Positions 22,704-32,001 of a stretch of 64,000 bases of DNA are shown here, piece by piece. Under the pieces are notes generated by a model, which made no database searches, was not told the DNA's origin, and saw nothing but the letters and a program-made list of their open reading frames with translations. This DNA comes from Exiguobacterium alkaliphilum 12/1. GTDB taxonomy: Bacteria; Bacillota; Bacilli; Exiguobacteriales; Exiguobacteriaceae. The stretch lies in the NCBI RefSeq assembly GCF_000714435.1, contig NZ_JJMW01000041.1, forward strand, positions 1 to 64,000. The letters run 5' to 3'. The position numbers and the translations under genes were made by a program. Positions within the stretch are counted from its first letter, which is position 1. Each line of letters begins with the position of its first letter.

Positions 22704-24383
22704 ATGAACCATTTCCGCAAGATGTCTGCCCTCGGTTGGGGTGTTTGGAGTTTATTTCTTCTGCTGACCGTCACCTTGTTCGCGACAGGCGTATTGAACG
22801 CACCGGCGATCGAGCCGCTGCCGTTCATCTTGATCGCGTTACTCGTCATCATCTTCCAAATGGACTCAATCGAGCGTAAAGGCGTTTATTTCACGTTTTC
22901 AGAAAGCATCGTCCTCATCATCTTTTTATTCTTCGATTTTGAGACAGCGTTATTCGTCAACCAAATCGGATTGCTCGTCTTCCAATTCGTCAACTTGAAG
23001 CCGCGCGTCGCGCTCAGGCGTTTCCGCTTCACGTACCCGTGGAATGCGATCACGTCTTTCTTAGAACTCGCCATCCCGGCAAGCGTCTATTTGACGCTCG
23101 GCGGACAGACCGGTCTTGGGTTTTATACGCAAGACTCGTTCCTCCCGCTCGCCGGACTGATTCTCGCCATCATCGTGAACACCGTCATTCAAAAGTATCA
23201 AGTCGGTTGGTGGTTCCGTGTCGATGTGCCCGTCCGTGATTTTTTAAGCATCGCGTTTTACACGTATATCGTCAGCCTCGTCTTCATTTTGGCCGCTTCC
23301 TTTTTCCGCGAGACGAACTTGCTCGTCGTCAGCAGCATCGCCGCCGCGCTCACGTTTTTCATCAAGCGGCTGTTGATTCAAAAAGGACGGCAAGACGCGT
23401 TCAAATCGCTCATCGAGCAGTATGACGAGGCAAAAGAGGCCGTCTCCTTGTCGCAAAGCGAGGCCCAAGCGATTGAAGTATTTTTAAGCCAATGTGAACG
23501 GCTGAATCAATATGACGCCGGCTTCGTCGAGTTCGCCTTGTTCGACCGCTCGCTCTACTTCGACTTGAAGACGCGTCAACCAGTCGAAAGACCCCGCGTG
23601 TTCGACTTACTCGAAACGTCGCATCCTCTCGAAACGTCGGTCGAGTATGAGATGCGGTTTGAATGGGACGCTCCATTATCCGAAGAGTTCCATGACGACT
23701 ATCATAGTTTTATCTCGGTCCGGTCCGAGGAGATCGAAGGCATTCGCACATGGCTCATCATGACAGGCGAACACGCTTACGGTTACCCGCTCATCATTCA
23801 GCGCGAAATCGTCAAGCTGCTCAAATCGTTCAATCGGACGATTAGCCGCTGCCATGAGCGAGACCGCTTGTATACCGAGAGCCGGACGGATAGTCTGACG
23901 CTCCTCGCCAACGCGCGGGCGTTTTACGAATATGGAATTCAACAAATTTCAGACGGATCGATGTACCCCATCTCCGTCGCCATGCTCGATATCGATTTCT
24001 TCAAGAAAATCAATGACACGCATGGTCACCAAGTCGGGGATGGCGTTCTCCAAGAGTTCGGCCGACGGATTCGCCAGGCGCTTCGGACCGAGGACTTTGC
24101 GGCGCGCTACGGAGGCGAGGAGTTCATTCTGCTCTTGAACCATTGCGACACCGACCAGGCCGTCGAAATCGCCGAGCGTATCCGGCAAAAAATCGAAGCG
24201 ACGCCGTTCCGTGTCGACGGCATCGACATCCAAGTGACCGCCTCAATCGGGGTCGATACGATTCAAGCGTTCGGTGATCAACGACTCGACGACACGATTC
24301 GAAACGCCGACCGGGCGCTTTACGTCGGCGGCAAATACGCCGGGCGCAACCGGGTCGCCCATTTTCAATATTTGACGACCTGA
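22704..24383 (+). CDS. Membrane-bound diguanylate cyclase (GGDEF)
   Basis: 559 residues. About six hydrophobic segments occupy residues 10-215, followed by a coiled helix and a GAF-like region (about 240-380) and a C-terminal GGDEF domain. The active site is GGEEF (470-474), and an inhibitory-site RTED (461-464) lies five residues upstream, so it should synthesise cyclic di-GMP with product inhibition. The ATG at 22704 follows AGGAGG; earlier in-frame codons lack a ribosome site. Single-gene unit, divergent from argS. Confidence 0.92.
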   Translation: MNHFRKMSALGWGVWSLFLLLTVTLFATGVLNAPAIEPLPFILIALLVIIFQMDSIERKGVYFTFSESIVLIIFLFFDFETALFVNQIGLLVFQFVNLKPRVALRRFRFTYPWNAITSFLELAIPASVYLTLGGQTGLGFYTQDSFLPLAGLILAIIVNTVIQKYQVGWWFRVDVPVRDFLSIAFYTYIVSLVFILAASFFRETNLLVVSSIAAALTFFIKRLLIQKGRQDAFKSLIEQYDEAKEAVSLSQSEAQAIEVFLSQCERLNQYDAGFVEFALFDRSLYFDLKTRQPVERPRVFDLLETSHPLETSVEYEMRFEWDAPLSEEFHDDYHSFISVRSEEIEGIRTWLIMTGEHAYGYPLIIQREIVKLLKSFNRTISRCHERDRLYTESRTDSLTLLANARAFYEYGIQQISDGSMYPISVAMLDIDFFKKINDTHGHQVGDGVLQEFGRRIRQALRTEDFAARYGGEEFILLLNHCDTDQAVEIAERIRQKIEATPFRVDGIDIQVTASIGVDTIQAFGDQRLDDTIRNADRALYVGGKYAGRNRVAHFQYLTT

Positions 24384-24388
24384 CTCAT

Positions 24389-24409
24389 CCCTATGCGAAG
24401 CGCATAGGG
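24389..24409 (+). terminator. Intrinsic terminator of the GGDEF gene
   Basis: A 9-bp perfect stem CCCTATGCG / CGCATAGGG with a 3-nt loop followed by ATTTTC. The T run merges into the next promoter. Confidence 0.75.
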
Positions 24410-24417
24410 ATTTTCTA

Positions 24418-24446
24418 TTGACAAACCGGTTCGAAACAGATAGGTT
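24418..24446 (+). promoter_or_regulatory. Promoter of the S-box transcript
   Basis: TTGACA (24418-24423), a 17-nt spacer and TAGGTT (24441-24446), ending about 20 nt upstream of the riboswitch. Confidence 0.65.
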
Positions 24447-24468
24447 AGGGAACGTGTCTTATAACTAA

Positions 24469-24572
24469 ATCATCCGACTTTTTTATCAAGAGAGACCGAG
24501 GGACTGGCCCTGCGACGTCTCGGCAGCGGGGAACCTGTGCCAAATCCAGCAAGCACGTGCTTGAAAGATGAA
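24469..24572 (+). promoter_or_regulatory. SAM-I (S-box) riboswitch
   Basis: Contains the diagnostic blocks ATCAAGAGAG, GAGGGACTGGCCC, CGGCAGCGGGGAACC and a closing GAAAGATG that pairs with CATC at the 5' end (P1 stem). When SAM binds, P1 forms and the downstream terminator folds. Confidence 0.95.
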
Positions 24573-24591
24573 AAAGGCGCTTCTTACATGG

Positions 24592-24622
24592 AGAGAGCCT
24601 TTTTCGAAGGGCTCTCTTTTTT
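24592..24622 (+). terminator. SAM-riboswitch expression-platform terminator
   Basis: Stem AGAGAGCC / GGCTCTCT with a T7 tail, between the SAM-I aptamer and the transporter gene. Confidence 0.9.
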
Positions 24623-24646
24623 ATTTCTATGAATGAGGTGAAACGA

Positions 24647-25933
24647 TTGGAACAACCAACTGCAAACAAATGGGCACTCTTGCCTTTACTCGTCTTCCTT
24701 GCCTTCTTTATCGGGGCCGGGGTTTACTATGGTGACTTTTATAAATTCCCGGTACTCATCGCGGCACTCATCGCCTTGATCGTCGCGGCTACGATGACGA
24801 AAGGCAGCGTCACCCAAACGGTGGAACGGATTGCCCAAGGTGCCGGCAATCCGGGCATTTTGATTATGATTTTCATCTTTCTCCTCGCCGGTGCGTTCTC
24901 GAACGTCGCGGGCGAGATTGGGGCGATTGACGCGACCGTCAACGCGGCGCTCACATTGCTCCCGCCTTCGCTCCTGTTAAGTGGACTGTTCGTCATCGCC
25001 GCCTTCATCTCGATGGCGATGGGGACATCGACCGGTACGATTGCCGCCCTCGCCCCAATCGCGCTCGGTATCCACGAAGAGAGCGGCGTCAATCTCGCCA
25101 TCGCCGCGGCAGCCGTCGTCGGTGGCGCCATGTTCGGAGACAACTTGTCGTTCATCTCTGACACGACGATTGCCGCCGTGCGAACGCAGCGGACGAACAT
25201 GCGTGACAAATTCCGGACGAACTTTTGGATCGTCTTGCCGGCCGCGATTATCACGACGGTTCTCCTTGCCGTCCTATCGAGCGGCACGGTCTCTTCTGTC
25301 GAGATCGCTTCGTTTGAATGGTACAAGCTCATCCCGTACCTCGCCGTCATCGTCCTCGCCTTGACCGGGTTGAACGTCATCCTCGTTCTGCTCGGTGGCA
25401 TCGTGTTGACCGGAATCATCGGTCTACTTGACGGGACCTTGTCAGTGACCGCGTTCGTTACGGCGGTCGCGGACGGGATGATTGGAATGGCAGAGATTTC
25501 GATTTTGACGCTCTTCATGGGCGGACTCGTCGGACTCATCTCCCATAACGGCGGCCTTACCTACTTGCGTGACGCTCTCACCTCGCGGATTCAGCGACGG
25601 GCCGGCGCCGAGTGGAGCATCGCCGGACTCGTCAGTGCGACGAACGTCGCCACGGCCAACAACACGATTTCCATTCTCGTGGCAGGTCCGCTCGCAGCGA
25701 ACATCGCTGACACGTATGAGATTGAGCGGAAAAAATCAGCCAGCGTGCTCGACATCTTCTCGTGCGGTGTCCAAGGACTATTGCCTTACGGTGCACAGCT
25801 CCTCATCGCTGCCGAATTGACGAACACCGCGTCCCCCGCGCTCGTCCCGTTCATGTTTTATCCGTTCCTCTTGTTCATCTGCGGTGGACTTGCCATTGCA
25901 TTCAACTTCCCGCGCTTCAAGAAAAAAGCCTGA
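24647..25933 (+). CDS. NhaC-family transporter under S-box control (MetT-like, probable methionine uptake)
   Basis: 428 residues with about ten or eleven hydrophobic spans. Family motifs are MGTSTGTIAALAPIALG, GGAMFGDNLSFISDTTIAA and VATANNTISILVAGPLA. It is homologous to Na+/H+ antiporter NhaC, but a SAM riboswitch upstream is the feature used to define MetT methionine transporters in comparative genomics. So methionine import is the more likely role. A TTG start at 24647 is chosen: AGGTG lies 6 nt upstream, whereas the ATG at 24629 has no ribosome site. Confidence 0.85.
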   Translation: MEQPTANKWALLPLLVFLAFFIGAGVYYGDFYKFPVLIAALIALIVAATMTKGSVTQTVERIAQGAGNPGILIMIFIFLLAGAFSNVAGEIGAIDATVNAALTLLPPSLLLSGLFVIAAFISMAMGTSTGTIAALAPIALGIHEESGVNLAIAAAAVVGGAMFGDNLSFISDTTIAAVRTQRTNMRDKFRTNFWIVLPAAIITTVLLAVLSSGTVSSVEIASFEWYKLIPYLAVIVLALTGLNVILVLLGGIVLTGIIGLLDGTLSVTAFVTAVADGMIGMAEISILTLFMGGLVGLISHNGGLTYLRDALTSRIQRRAGAEWSIAGLVSATNVATANNTISILVAGPLAANIADTYEIERKKSASVLDIFSCGVQGLLPYGAQLLIAAELTNTASPALVPFMFYPFLLFICGGLAIAFNFPRFKKKA

Positions 25934-25940
25934 CAAAAAC

Positions 25941-25971
25941 GACCCTTTGAATCTAATCCGTTCAAAGGGTC
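25941..25971. terminator. Bidirectional intrinsic terminator
   Basis: An 11-bp perfect stem GACCCTTTGAA / TTCAAAGGGTC between convergent genes, with the minus gene's stop inside it. Confidence 0.8.
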
Positions 25972-26603
25972 GTTCGTTTTGCGTCGAGCTCACGTTTAAG
26001 TTGTTCGTTCCGTTTTTTGAACGCGCGCCGCTTGAGCAGTTCCTCGAGGCCACGGCTAATCGCCCATAGGACGAACAGTAATAACCCGAGCATCGACAAA
26101 CGGAACGGGCTTTGGATGAACTCTTCCCACTGGTCGCCGATGACCGAGAAAATCAACACGACGAGCAATTTACCAAATCCGGCCGCCATAATGAACGTGC
26201 GGAGCGGCATTTGAATCAGGGCGAGTAAGTACGTGATCAAACTGACGGGGATGAACGGAAGTGAATAGAGAAACCCGAGCGAGATTGGACTCATATGATT
26301 AATCCGTTCAAGCCAATAGACCCCTTGTTTATGTTTCTCGAGCCAACGCGTCATCGGTTTTCGGAAGACGTAGCGGACGGCCGTGAAGACGAGGATTGTG
26401 CCGAGCAAACTGCCGACCCAAGACAGTAACGTCCCGAGTAGGAACCCATATGTTGCCGCGTTCGCCGAAATGATGAGGACGAGCGGGAGAAACGGAAAAA
26501 TCGCTTCTAAGAACGGGGCCCCGAGTCCGGCCCACGGACCGCCCGGAAGCTCTTGTAGCCATTCAATCAATTGGATGATCCACTGTTCAAGTGATGTGAG
26601 CAT
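25962..26603 (-). CDS. TVP38/TMEM64 (DedA/VTT-domain) family membrane protein
   Basis: 213 residues. About five hydrophobic spans and the VTT-domain pattern: a re-entrant-type segment FLLGTLLSWVGSLLGTILVFTAVRYVFRK, then SPISLGFLYSLPFIPVSLITYLLALIQMPLRTFIMAAGFGKLL. Relatives have been linked to lipid scramblase or flippase activity. The ATG at 26603 is used rather than the GTG 12 nt upstream, which lies inside the AAAGGTGG ribosome site. Divergent from trhO. Confidence 0.85.
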   Translation of the reverse strand: MLTSLEQWIIQLIEWLQELPGGPWAGLGAPFLEAIFPFLPLVLIISANAATYGFLLGTLLSWVGSLLGTILVFTAVRYVFRKPMTRWLEKHKQGVYWLERINHMSPISLGFLYSLPFIPVSLITYLLALIQMPLRTFIMAAGFGKLLVVLIFSVIGDQWEEFIQSPFRLSMLGLLLFVLWAISRGLEELLKRRAFKKRNEQLKRELDAKRTTL

Positions 26604-26699
26604 ATCGATTTCCACCTTTGGCTTTCATTACTATTTTGTACCCGAATTCGCGTCTGAGGACACGTCCCCCTGCTCGGCTTAAAAAAAATTAAAAAGTAT

Positions 26700-26728
26700 T
26701 TGCGAAAATTAGCTGTGATATCTATCAT
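26700..26728 (+). promoter_or_regulatory. Candidate promoter of trhO
   Basis: TTGCGA (26700-26705), a 17-nt spacer and TATCAT (26723-26728). An overlapping TATAAT at 26728-26733 is an alternative -10. Confidence 0.5.
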
Positions 26729-26827
26729 ATAATAATGGACTTGTGGTTGCAGGCAAGCCCATTCGTCGAACGACACAACCCAACGTTCGTTTTCCTGCAA
26801 AAAACTGAACACAGGGGAGTAACACAA

Positions 26828-27769
26828 ATGGAAACAAAACCAATGCGCGTGTTGTTGTACTATAAGTACGTCAACATCGAAGACCCAGAAGCGCTCACAC
26901 AAGAGCACTTGAAGTACTGTAAAGACCTCGGCATCAAAGGACGCATCTTGATTTCTTCCGAAGGAATCAACGGGACGTGCTCTGGTACGTGGGAACAGAC
27001 CGAGCAGTACATGAACGACTTGAAAGCGAACCCGTACTTTAGCGACATCGAGTTCAAAATCGATGAAGTCGAGGAGCACGCGTTCTCGAAAATTTTTGTC
27101 CGTCACAAAAAGGAACTCGTGACGTGGCGCTTTGATGGCGAGTTTGACGTGCCGAAACAGCACGGTGCATACCTCGAACCGGCAGAATGGAAAGAGATGA
27201 TGCATCGCGATGATGTCGTCATCCTCGACGTTCGTAACAACTACGAGTACGACCTTGGTCACTTTAAAAATGCGATCAAGATCGACGTAGAGGCTTCTCG
27301 TTACATGCCAGAATGGCTCGAAGAGAACAAGGACCTCTATGAAGGGAAAACGCTTCTCACGTATTGCACCGGCGGCGTCCGTTGCGAGAAATTTACCGCA
27401 TATATGCGTGACCAAGGTCACGACAACATCTTCCACTTAAAAGGTGGGGTCGCCATGTACGGAAAAGACGAGGCGACAAAAGGCGAGGATTGGGAAGGTG
27501 AGCTGTACGTCTTTGACGAGCGCATCAACGTCCCGGTCAACACGGTCAACCCGTCCATCGTCTCCGAGTGCATGCACTGCGGCACGAAGACGGTCCGGTA
27601 CGTTAATTGTGCCAACCCGGTGTGTAATGCCCAGCACTTCTGTTGTGAAGAATGTGAGCCGAAACAGATGCGCTCATGTTCAAAAGAGTGCCAAGAGCAT
27701 CCACGCAACCGCTATATCATCGAGAATATCGCGGACAAACTTCAGGAAACTGAAGGCGTCGTCGGGTAA
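26828..27769 (+). CDS. trhO: tRNA uridine(34) hydroxylase TrhO (YceA/YbfQ)
   Basis: 313 residues: an N-terminal acylphosphatase-like part (RVLLYYKYVNIEDPEALTQEHLKYC, then GRILISSEGINGT), a rhodanese domain (VILDVRNNYEYDLGHF) with the active cysteine in LTYCTGGVRCEKF, and a Cys-rich C-terminal block (CMHCGTKTVRYVNC..C..CCEEC) that may bind zinc. TrhO hydroxylates U34 of tRNAs to 5-hydroxyuridine. ATG at 26828 follows GGGGAG. The 90-nt leader is structured (see findings). Confidence 0.93.
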   Translation: METKPMRVLLYYKYVNIEDPEALTQEHLKYCKDLGIKGRILISSEGINGTCSGTWEQTEQYMNDLKANPYFSDIEFKIDEVEEHAFSKIFVRHKKELVTWRFDGEFDVPKQHGAYLEPAEWKEMMHRDDVVILDVRNNYEYDLGHFKNAIKIDVEASRYMPEWLEENKDLYEGKTLLTYCTGGVRCEKFTAYMRDQGHDNIFHLKGGVAMYGKDEATKGEDWEGELYVFDERINVPVNTVNPSIVSECMHCGTKTVRYVNCANPVCNAQHFCCEECEPKQMRSCSKECQEHPRNRYIIENIADKLQETEGVVG

Positions 27770-27783
27770 CAAAAATCGACCAG

Positions 27784-27821
27784 AAAGCGTCAGCTGGCTT
27801 CCGCCACTGGCGCTTTTTTTG
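27784..27821 (+). terminator. Intrinsic terminator after trhO
   Basis: Imperfect stem AAAGCG-CAG-TGGC / GCCA-CTG-CGCTTT with a seven-T tail. Confidence 0.75.
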
Positions 27822-27896
27822 ACGAAATCTTTACGTCTACGGTGACGTTATATCGGGTATAGTGAAGATACCATTGTCAGACAGGAAGTGAATCGA

Positions 27897-28313
27897 TTGC
27901 TGTTTAACGAACCCTTACTCGCCGCCCTCCTCGCATGGTTTATCGCGCAGGCGGCCAAACTTGTGACAGAACTCATTAAAACGAGAGACTTCGAACTGCA
28001 AATCATGTTCGCCTCAGGCGGCATGCCGAGCTCCCACTCTTCGACCGTCGTCGCCCTCGCGACCGTGATCGGACGGATGGAGGGACTCGACTCTAGCATG
28101 TTTGCCCTCGCCTTGATTTTCGCGACGATCGTCATGTACGATGCGACCGGCGTCCGCCAAGCGGTCGGATTCCAGGCGCGGCTTTTGAACGATTATTTCA
28201 AAGGAATCAAGCACGAGACGCCAATTTTGAACGAACTCGTCGGCCATACACCGTTCCAAGTCATCGTCGGTGCCTTGCTCGGTCTCGTCGTCGGTCTCTT
28301 CTTCCCAATTTAA
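27897..28313 (+). CDS. YuiD-like divergent PAP2 family membrane protein
   Basis: 138 residues with about four membrane spans. The block ASGGMPSSHSSTVVALAT and MYDATGVRQAVGFQA are the diagnostic motifs of divergent PAP2-type proteins (YuiD, DUF212); SSHS holds the phosphatase-type histidine. Activity not known. A TTG start at 27897 (8 nt after AGGAAG) is preferred over the GTG at 27888, which overlaps that site. The start remains uncertain. Confidence 0.85.
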   Translation: MLFNEPLLAALLAWFIAQAAKLVTELIKTRDFELQIMFASGGMPSSHSSTVVALATVIGRMEGLDSSMFALALIFATIVMYDATGVRQAVGFQARLLNDYFKGIKHETPILNELVGHTPFQVIVGALLGLVVGLFFPI

Positions 28314-28350
28314 TCGAATCGGGCATGTCCATTCCCACTCCCCCATCTTT

Positions 28351-28366
28351 TTGTGAAGTTTCACAA
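28351..28366. promoter_or_regulatory. Inverted repeat upstream of the AdeR-like gene, candidate autoregulatory site
   Basis: TTGTGAA-GT-TTCACAA, perfect 7-bp arms. It ends 10 nt upstream of a -10 sequence (TATACT, 28376-28381), so a bound protein would overlap the -35 region. A related TTGTGA-TTTT-TCACAA lies upstream of ald at 29635-29650. Confidence 0.5.
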
Positions 28367-28402
28367 GAGAGACGGTATACTCAAAGGAGAGGAGGAATCG
28401 AC

Positions 28403-29617
28403 ATGCCTTTTTTGCAGAAGTCCTATGAATCACTCGACACGCTCGCCGAAGCGATTGGCCAAGCGATTCGCGCACCGATCACGATCGAGAACCGCCATCA
28501 TCAACTGCTCGCCTACAGCACCCATCCCGACTCGACCGATCCGGCTCGCATCGCCACGATTATCGGTCGTCGTGTCCCGGAGACGGTCATTGAGGACTTA
28601 TGGGAAAGTGGGATGTTACAGTACGTCATCGATAGCGACGATCCCGTCGCCATCCCGGCGCGGCTCGCCGTCGGACTCGGCGAACGGGCGGCCGTCGTCA
28701 TCAAACAGCATGATGATGTGCTCGGGTATATTTGGAGCTTGGCCCGCCCGACCCCTTTCTCGGAACAAGAGCTGACCGTCTTAAAAGAAGGGGCTTCCAT
28801 CGCCAAGAAATTGCTCATGACGATCGCGATGCACGAACGCCGCATCGATGCCGAGCTCGAACGGTTCTTCTTAGATGTGTTAGCGACCCCGGCTCTCAGC
28901 CCGACTAACCAGCAGCGCTTGAACGAACTCGCGCCGATTGCCGTGGCGAGTCGATTGACGGTCATCGACTGTCTGCAACCGATCACCCCGCAGTTCGCCG
29001 AGCGACTCTTTTATGTACTGGCGACCCAACAGTCGATTGAGGTCGTCCTCCAAGCGATTGACGGACAACAATTACTCGTCTGGCATTACATGAAAACGGA
29101 ATTGGCTGAAGAAGAGACGATGCTACTTGACTGGGCTGAGCGGTTCGAGACGCTTCTTCAGGATAAGTTCCCCGAGGCGAATCCGACGCTTGGCATCAGC
29201 CGTCGCTTTTTCGAGAGCGAGACGCTCTATCATGCCGCGGAGGAAGCGCGCCGTGTCACTTCGCTACGACGAAAGTTCCCGCTTGAATTGGTGAACGCCC
29301 GCACGTTCGAACAAATTGGGATCTATCAACTCGTACCCGACCTCGCCCGTCGCATCAACCTCCGCCTCGAGACACACCCGACGCTCGAACGGCTGAAAGC
29401 GTACGACCAGACCCATCAAACCGAACTCGTGACGACGCTCGAGTGGTACTTTTACTTCGATGGCAACGTGAAACAAGTTGCCGCCCATCTCCATATCCAT
29501 CCGAACACGGTATTGTATCGGGTGCGACGGATTGAAGAATTGACCCAAATCACGCGGGCCTCGCTCCCAGAACGGGCCACGATTTACTTGGCGATTAAAG
29601 CCGACCAATACCGTTGA
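28403..29617 (+). CDS. adeR: PucR/CdaR-type transcriptional regulator, probable activator of ald (AdeR-like)
   Basis: 404 residues. The N-terminal half (about 15-170) is GAF-like (IENRHHQLLAYSTH, RAAVVIKQHDDVLGYIW). The C-terminal end carries the PucR-type helix-turn-helix TLEWYFYFDGNVKQVAAHLHIHPNTVLYRVRRIEEL. In Bacillus subtilis AdeR, a PucR-family protein, activates the neighbouring alanine dehydrogenase gene, and the same order occurs here. ATG at 28403 follows GGAGGAAT. The symbol rests on synteny and family only. Confidence 0.8.
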   Translation: MPFLQKSYESLDTLAEAIGQAIRAPITIENRHHQLLAYSTHPDSTDPARIATIIGRRVPETVIEDLWESGMLQYVIDSDDPVAIPARLAVGLGERAAVVIKQHDDVLGYIWSLARPTPFSEQELTVLKEGASIAKKLLMTIAMHERRIDAELERFFLDVLATPALSPTNQQRLNELAPIAVASRLTVIDCLQPITPQFAERLFYVLATQQSIEVVLQAIDGQQLLVWHYMKTELAEEETMLLDWAERFETLLQDKFPEANPTLGISRRFFESETLYHAAEEARRVTSLRRKFPLELVNARTFEQIGIYQLVPDLARRINLRLETHPTLERLKAYDQTHQTELVTTLEWYFYFDGNVKQVAAHLHIHPNTVLYRVRRIEELTQITRASLPERATIYLAIKADQYR

Positions 29618-29623
29618 GACACC

Positions 29624-29661
29624 AGACCTTCACCTTGTGATTTTTCACAAAGTGAGGGTCT
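29624..29661 (+). terminator. Intrinsic terminator of the AdeR-like gene (with embedded palindrome)
   Basis: 17-bp stem with two G-U-type mismatches (AGACCTTCACCTTGTGA / TCACAAAGTGAGGGTCT), a TTTT loop and a following T-rich tract. Its core TTGTGA/TCACAA (29635-29650) resembles the inverted repeat upstream of adeR. Confidence 0.7.
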
Positions 29662-29757
29662 TCATTTTTAGAATGTGGGATAAAGACAGCTTTTTCGGAA
29701 CGGTCTATACTAGAAGTGTGAACAAATTGTGTCAAGGAATTGAAAGGGGAACGGATC

Positions 29758-30888
29758 ATGAAAATCGGGGTATTGAAAGAGATTAAAAACAACGAAAACC
29801 GTGTCGCACTGACGCCGATGGGGGCAGCCGTATTGACAGAGCTCGGGCATGACGTGCTCGTTGAAACGGAAGCAGGCGTAGGGAGCGGCTTCACGAACAT
29901 GGAATATGTTGACGCTGGTGCGACAATCGTCGACACGGCAGCAGACGTATGGAACCACGTCGAGCTCGCGCTCAAAGTAAAAGAGCCACAACCGTCGGAA
30001 TATCGCTACTTCCGTCGCGATTTGACGCTCTTCACGTACCTTCACTTGGCGGCCGAGCCGGAACTGACGAAAGCACTCGTCGATTCGGGCATGACCGCAA
30101 TCGCTTACGAGACTGTGGAAATCGATCGGACGCTCCCGCTCCTCACACCGATGAGTGAAGTCGCAGGACGCATGGCCGCTCAAATCGGGGCACAGATTTT
30201 AGAGAAGCCGCACGGCGGAAAAGGGATCCTCTTATCAGGTCTCCCAGGCGTCCCGCGTGCGAACGTGACCGTCATCGGCGGCGGGGTCGTCGGGACGAAT
30301 GCGGCCCGCATCGCCATCGGCCTCGGTGCGAACGTGACGCTCATGGACATCAGTCCAGCCCGTCTTCGTCAAATCGACGACCAGTTCGGCAACACGATCA
30401 ACACGCTCATCTCAAACAGCTATAACATCGCCAAACAAGTCGCCGAAAGCGACCTCGTCATCGGTGCGGTGTTGATCCCTGGTGCGAAAGCTCCGAAGCT
30501 CGTGACGAAAGATATGGTGCAACAGATGTCACCGGGCTCGGTCATCGTCGACGTCGCCATCGACCAAGGCGGGATTTGTGAGACGATTGATCACATCACG
30601 ACACACGACGCACCGACGTACGAGCGCTTCGGTGTTCAACATTACGCGGTTGCGAACATGCCAGGCGCCGTCCCACGCACGTCGACGCTCGGCCTGACGA
30701 ATGCGACGATGCCGTACATTATCGAGTGCGCGCAAAAAGGCATCTTCACAGCGCTTCGGGAGAATGCCGCCCTCCTCAAAGGATTGAACGTCATCGACGG
30801 TACGGTCACGTATGAGGCTGTCGCCCGTGACCTCGACTATCCGTTCATCCCGGCGTCAGAAGCCATCACGAAACAGCTCCAAGCCTAA
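29758..30888 (+). CDS. ald: Alanine dehydrogenase
   Basis: 376 residues. Opening [20 protein letters not shown], then [13 protein letters not shown] (substrate-binding lysines), the NAD motif [23 protein letters not shown], and [13 protein letters not shown] with the catalytic aspartate. It oxidatively deaminates L-alanine to pyruvate and ammonia, often during growth on alanine. ATG at 29758 follows AAAGGGGAAC. A -10 TATACT (29706-29711) without a good -35 suggests an activator-dependent promoter. Confidence 0.96.
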   Translation: MKIGVLKEIKNNENRVALTPMGAAVLTELGHDVLVETEAGVGSGFTNMEYVDAGATIVDTAADVWNHVELALKVKEPQPSEYRYFRRDLTLFTYLHLAAEPELTKALVDSGMTAIAYETVEIDRTLPLLTPMSEVAGRMAAQIGAQILEKPHGGKGILLSGLPGVPRANVTVIGGGVVGTNAARIAIGLGANVTLMDISPARLRQIDDQFGNTINTLISNSYNIAKQVAESDLVIGAVLIPGAKAPKLVTKDMVQQMSPGSVIVDVAIDQGGICETIDHITTHDAPTYERFGVQHYAVANMPGAVPRTSTLGLTNATMPYIIECAQKGIFTALRENAALLKGLNVIDGTVTYEAVARDLDYPFIPASEAITKQLQA

Positions 30889-30891
30889 ACG

Positions 30892-30927
30892 AAAGACGCT
30901 TGAACGAATTATCGTTCAAGCGTCTTT
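30892..30927. terminator. Bidirectional intrinsic terminator
   Basis: A 16-bp perfect stem AAAGACGCTTGAACGA / TCGTTCAAGCGTCTTT with an ATTA loop, between convergent ald and murB. Confidence 0.92.
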
Positions 30928-30928
30928 T

Positions 30929-31849
30929 TTATGCGTTTTCGACGGCGATATCTTCACCGATGATTTTCACTTCTGGCTCCAAGTCGATTTCGAACTTCTC
31001 TTTCACCGTCGCTTGGACGTGACGGATGAGCGAGATGTACTCGGTCGCTGTCGCGTCGGCGATGTTGACGATGAAGCCGGCGTGCTTCAGTGACACTTCG
31101 GCGCCGCCGATGCGTTTCCCTTGCAGGCCGCAGTCTTGAATCAACTTGCCGGCGAAGTAGCCCGGTGGTCGTTTGAAGACGCTGCCACATGACGGGTACT
31201 CGAGCGGTTGCTTCGACTCGCGCTTGTACGTCAAGTCATCCATCACTTCTTTGATGGCCTCGTACGCGAGCGGCTCGAGTGCGAACGTCGCTTCAAGCAC
31301 GATGAGCCCCTCTTTGGCGATTCGGCTCGTCCGATAGTCGAGGTCGAGCTCGTCTTTCGTGAGCGTGAGCAGTTCGCCTTCGGGCGTCAAGACGACCGTG
31401 CTGACGATCACATCTTTCGTCTCACCGCCGTAGGCACCGGCGTTCATGTAGACGGCACCGCCGACCGTTCCCGGGATACCGCAGGCAAACTCGAGACCTG
31501 ACAGCTCTTCTGTGAGCGCTTGGCGCGACACGTCGATGATGGCAGCCCCTGCTTGCGCGATGACGTGATTGCCTTCACGACGAATCGTCTTCAGTTCGTT
31601 CAAGTTCAAGACGATGCCGCGGAGTCCTCCGTCCCGGACGATCAAGTTCGAACCGAACCCGAGAATCATGAACGGCATGCTCTCGCGATGTGCGAGTTCA
31701 AGCACGGCCTGAACTTCTTCATACGTATGCGGTGCCACGAAATAGTCCGCGTTCCCGCCAAGCTTTGTATACGTGTGCGCCGACAAAGGCTCGTCTTGTT
31801 TGACGCGATCGGCTGGGAGTATCGTTAATAATTGGTTTAAAAAGCTCAT
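30929..31849 (-). CDS. murB: UDP-N-acetylenolpyruvoylglucosamine reductase
   Basis: 306 residues. FAD-binding PCMH motifs [29 protein letters not shown] and [23 protein letters not shown]; the active-site serine lies in [12 protein letters not shown] type II-like MurB reducing the enolpyruvyl group to UDP-MurNAc in peptidoglycan synthesis. ATG at 31849 is chosen; the TTG 12 nt earlier abuts the AAAGGA site with no spacer. Confidence 0.96.
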   Translation of the reverse strand: MSFLNQLLTILPADRVKQDEPLSAHTYTKLGGNADYFVAPHTYEEVQAVLELAHRESMPFMILGFGSNLIVRDGGLRGIVLNLNELKTIRREGNHVIAQAGAAIIDVSRQALTEELSGLEFACGIPGTVGGAVYMNAGAYGGETKDVIVSTVVLTPEGELLTLTKDELDLDYRTSRIAKEGLIVLEATFALEPLAYEAIKEVMDDLTYKRESKQPLEYPSCGSVFKRPPGYFAGKLIQDCGLQGKRIGGAEVSLKHAGFIVNIADATATEYISLIRHVQATVKEKFEIDLEPEVKIIGEDIAVENA

Positions 31850-31941
31850 GCGTTCACTCAATCCTTTACGTTCTATTTTTATCTGATGAATGCATCGAAT
31901 GGCTTCGACGCACGTCGCTGAATGGTTTCAGTACGAATCAC

Positions 31942-31970
31942 AGTATACAAATGTTTGCCGGGAGTGACAA
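31942..31970 (-). promoter_or_regulatory. SigA-type promoter of murB
   Basis: On the minus strand TTGTCA (31965-31970) and TATACT (31942-31947) are 17 nt apart. Confidence 0.75.
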
Positions 31971-32001
31971 GCAACGTTTTCTTTACAATCGAGCAAATGA
32001 T

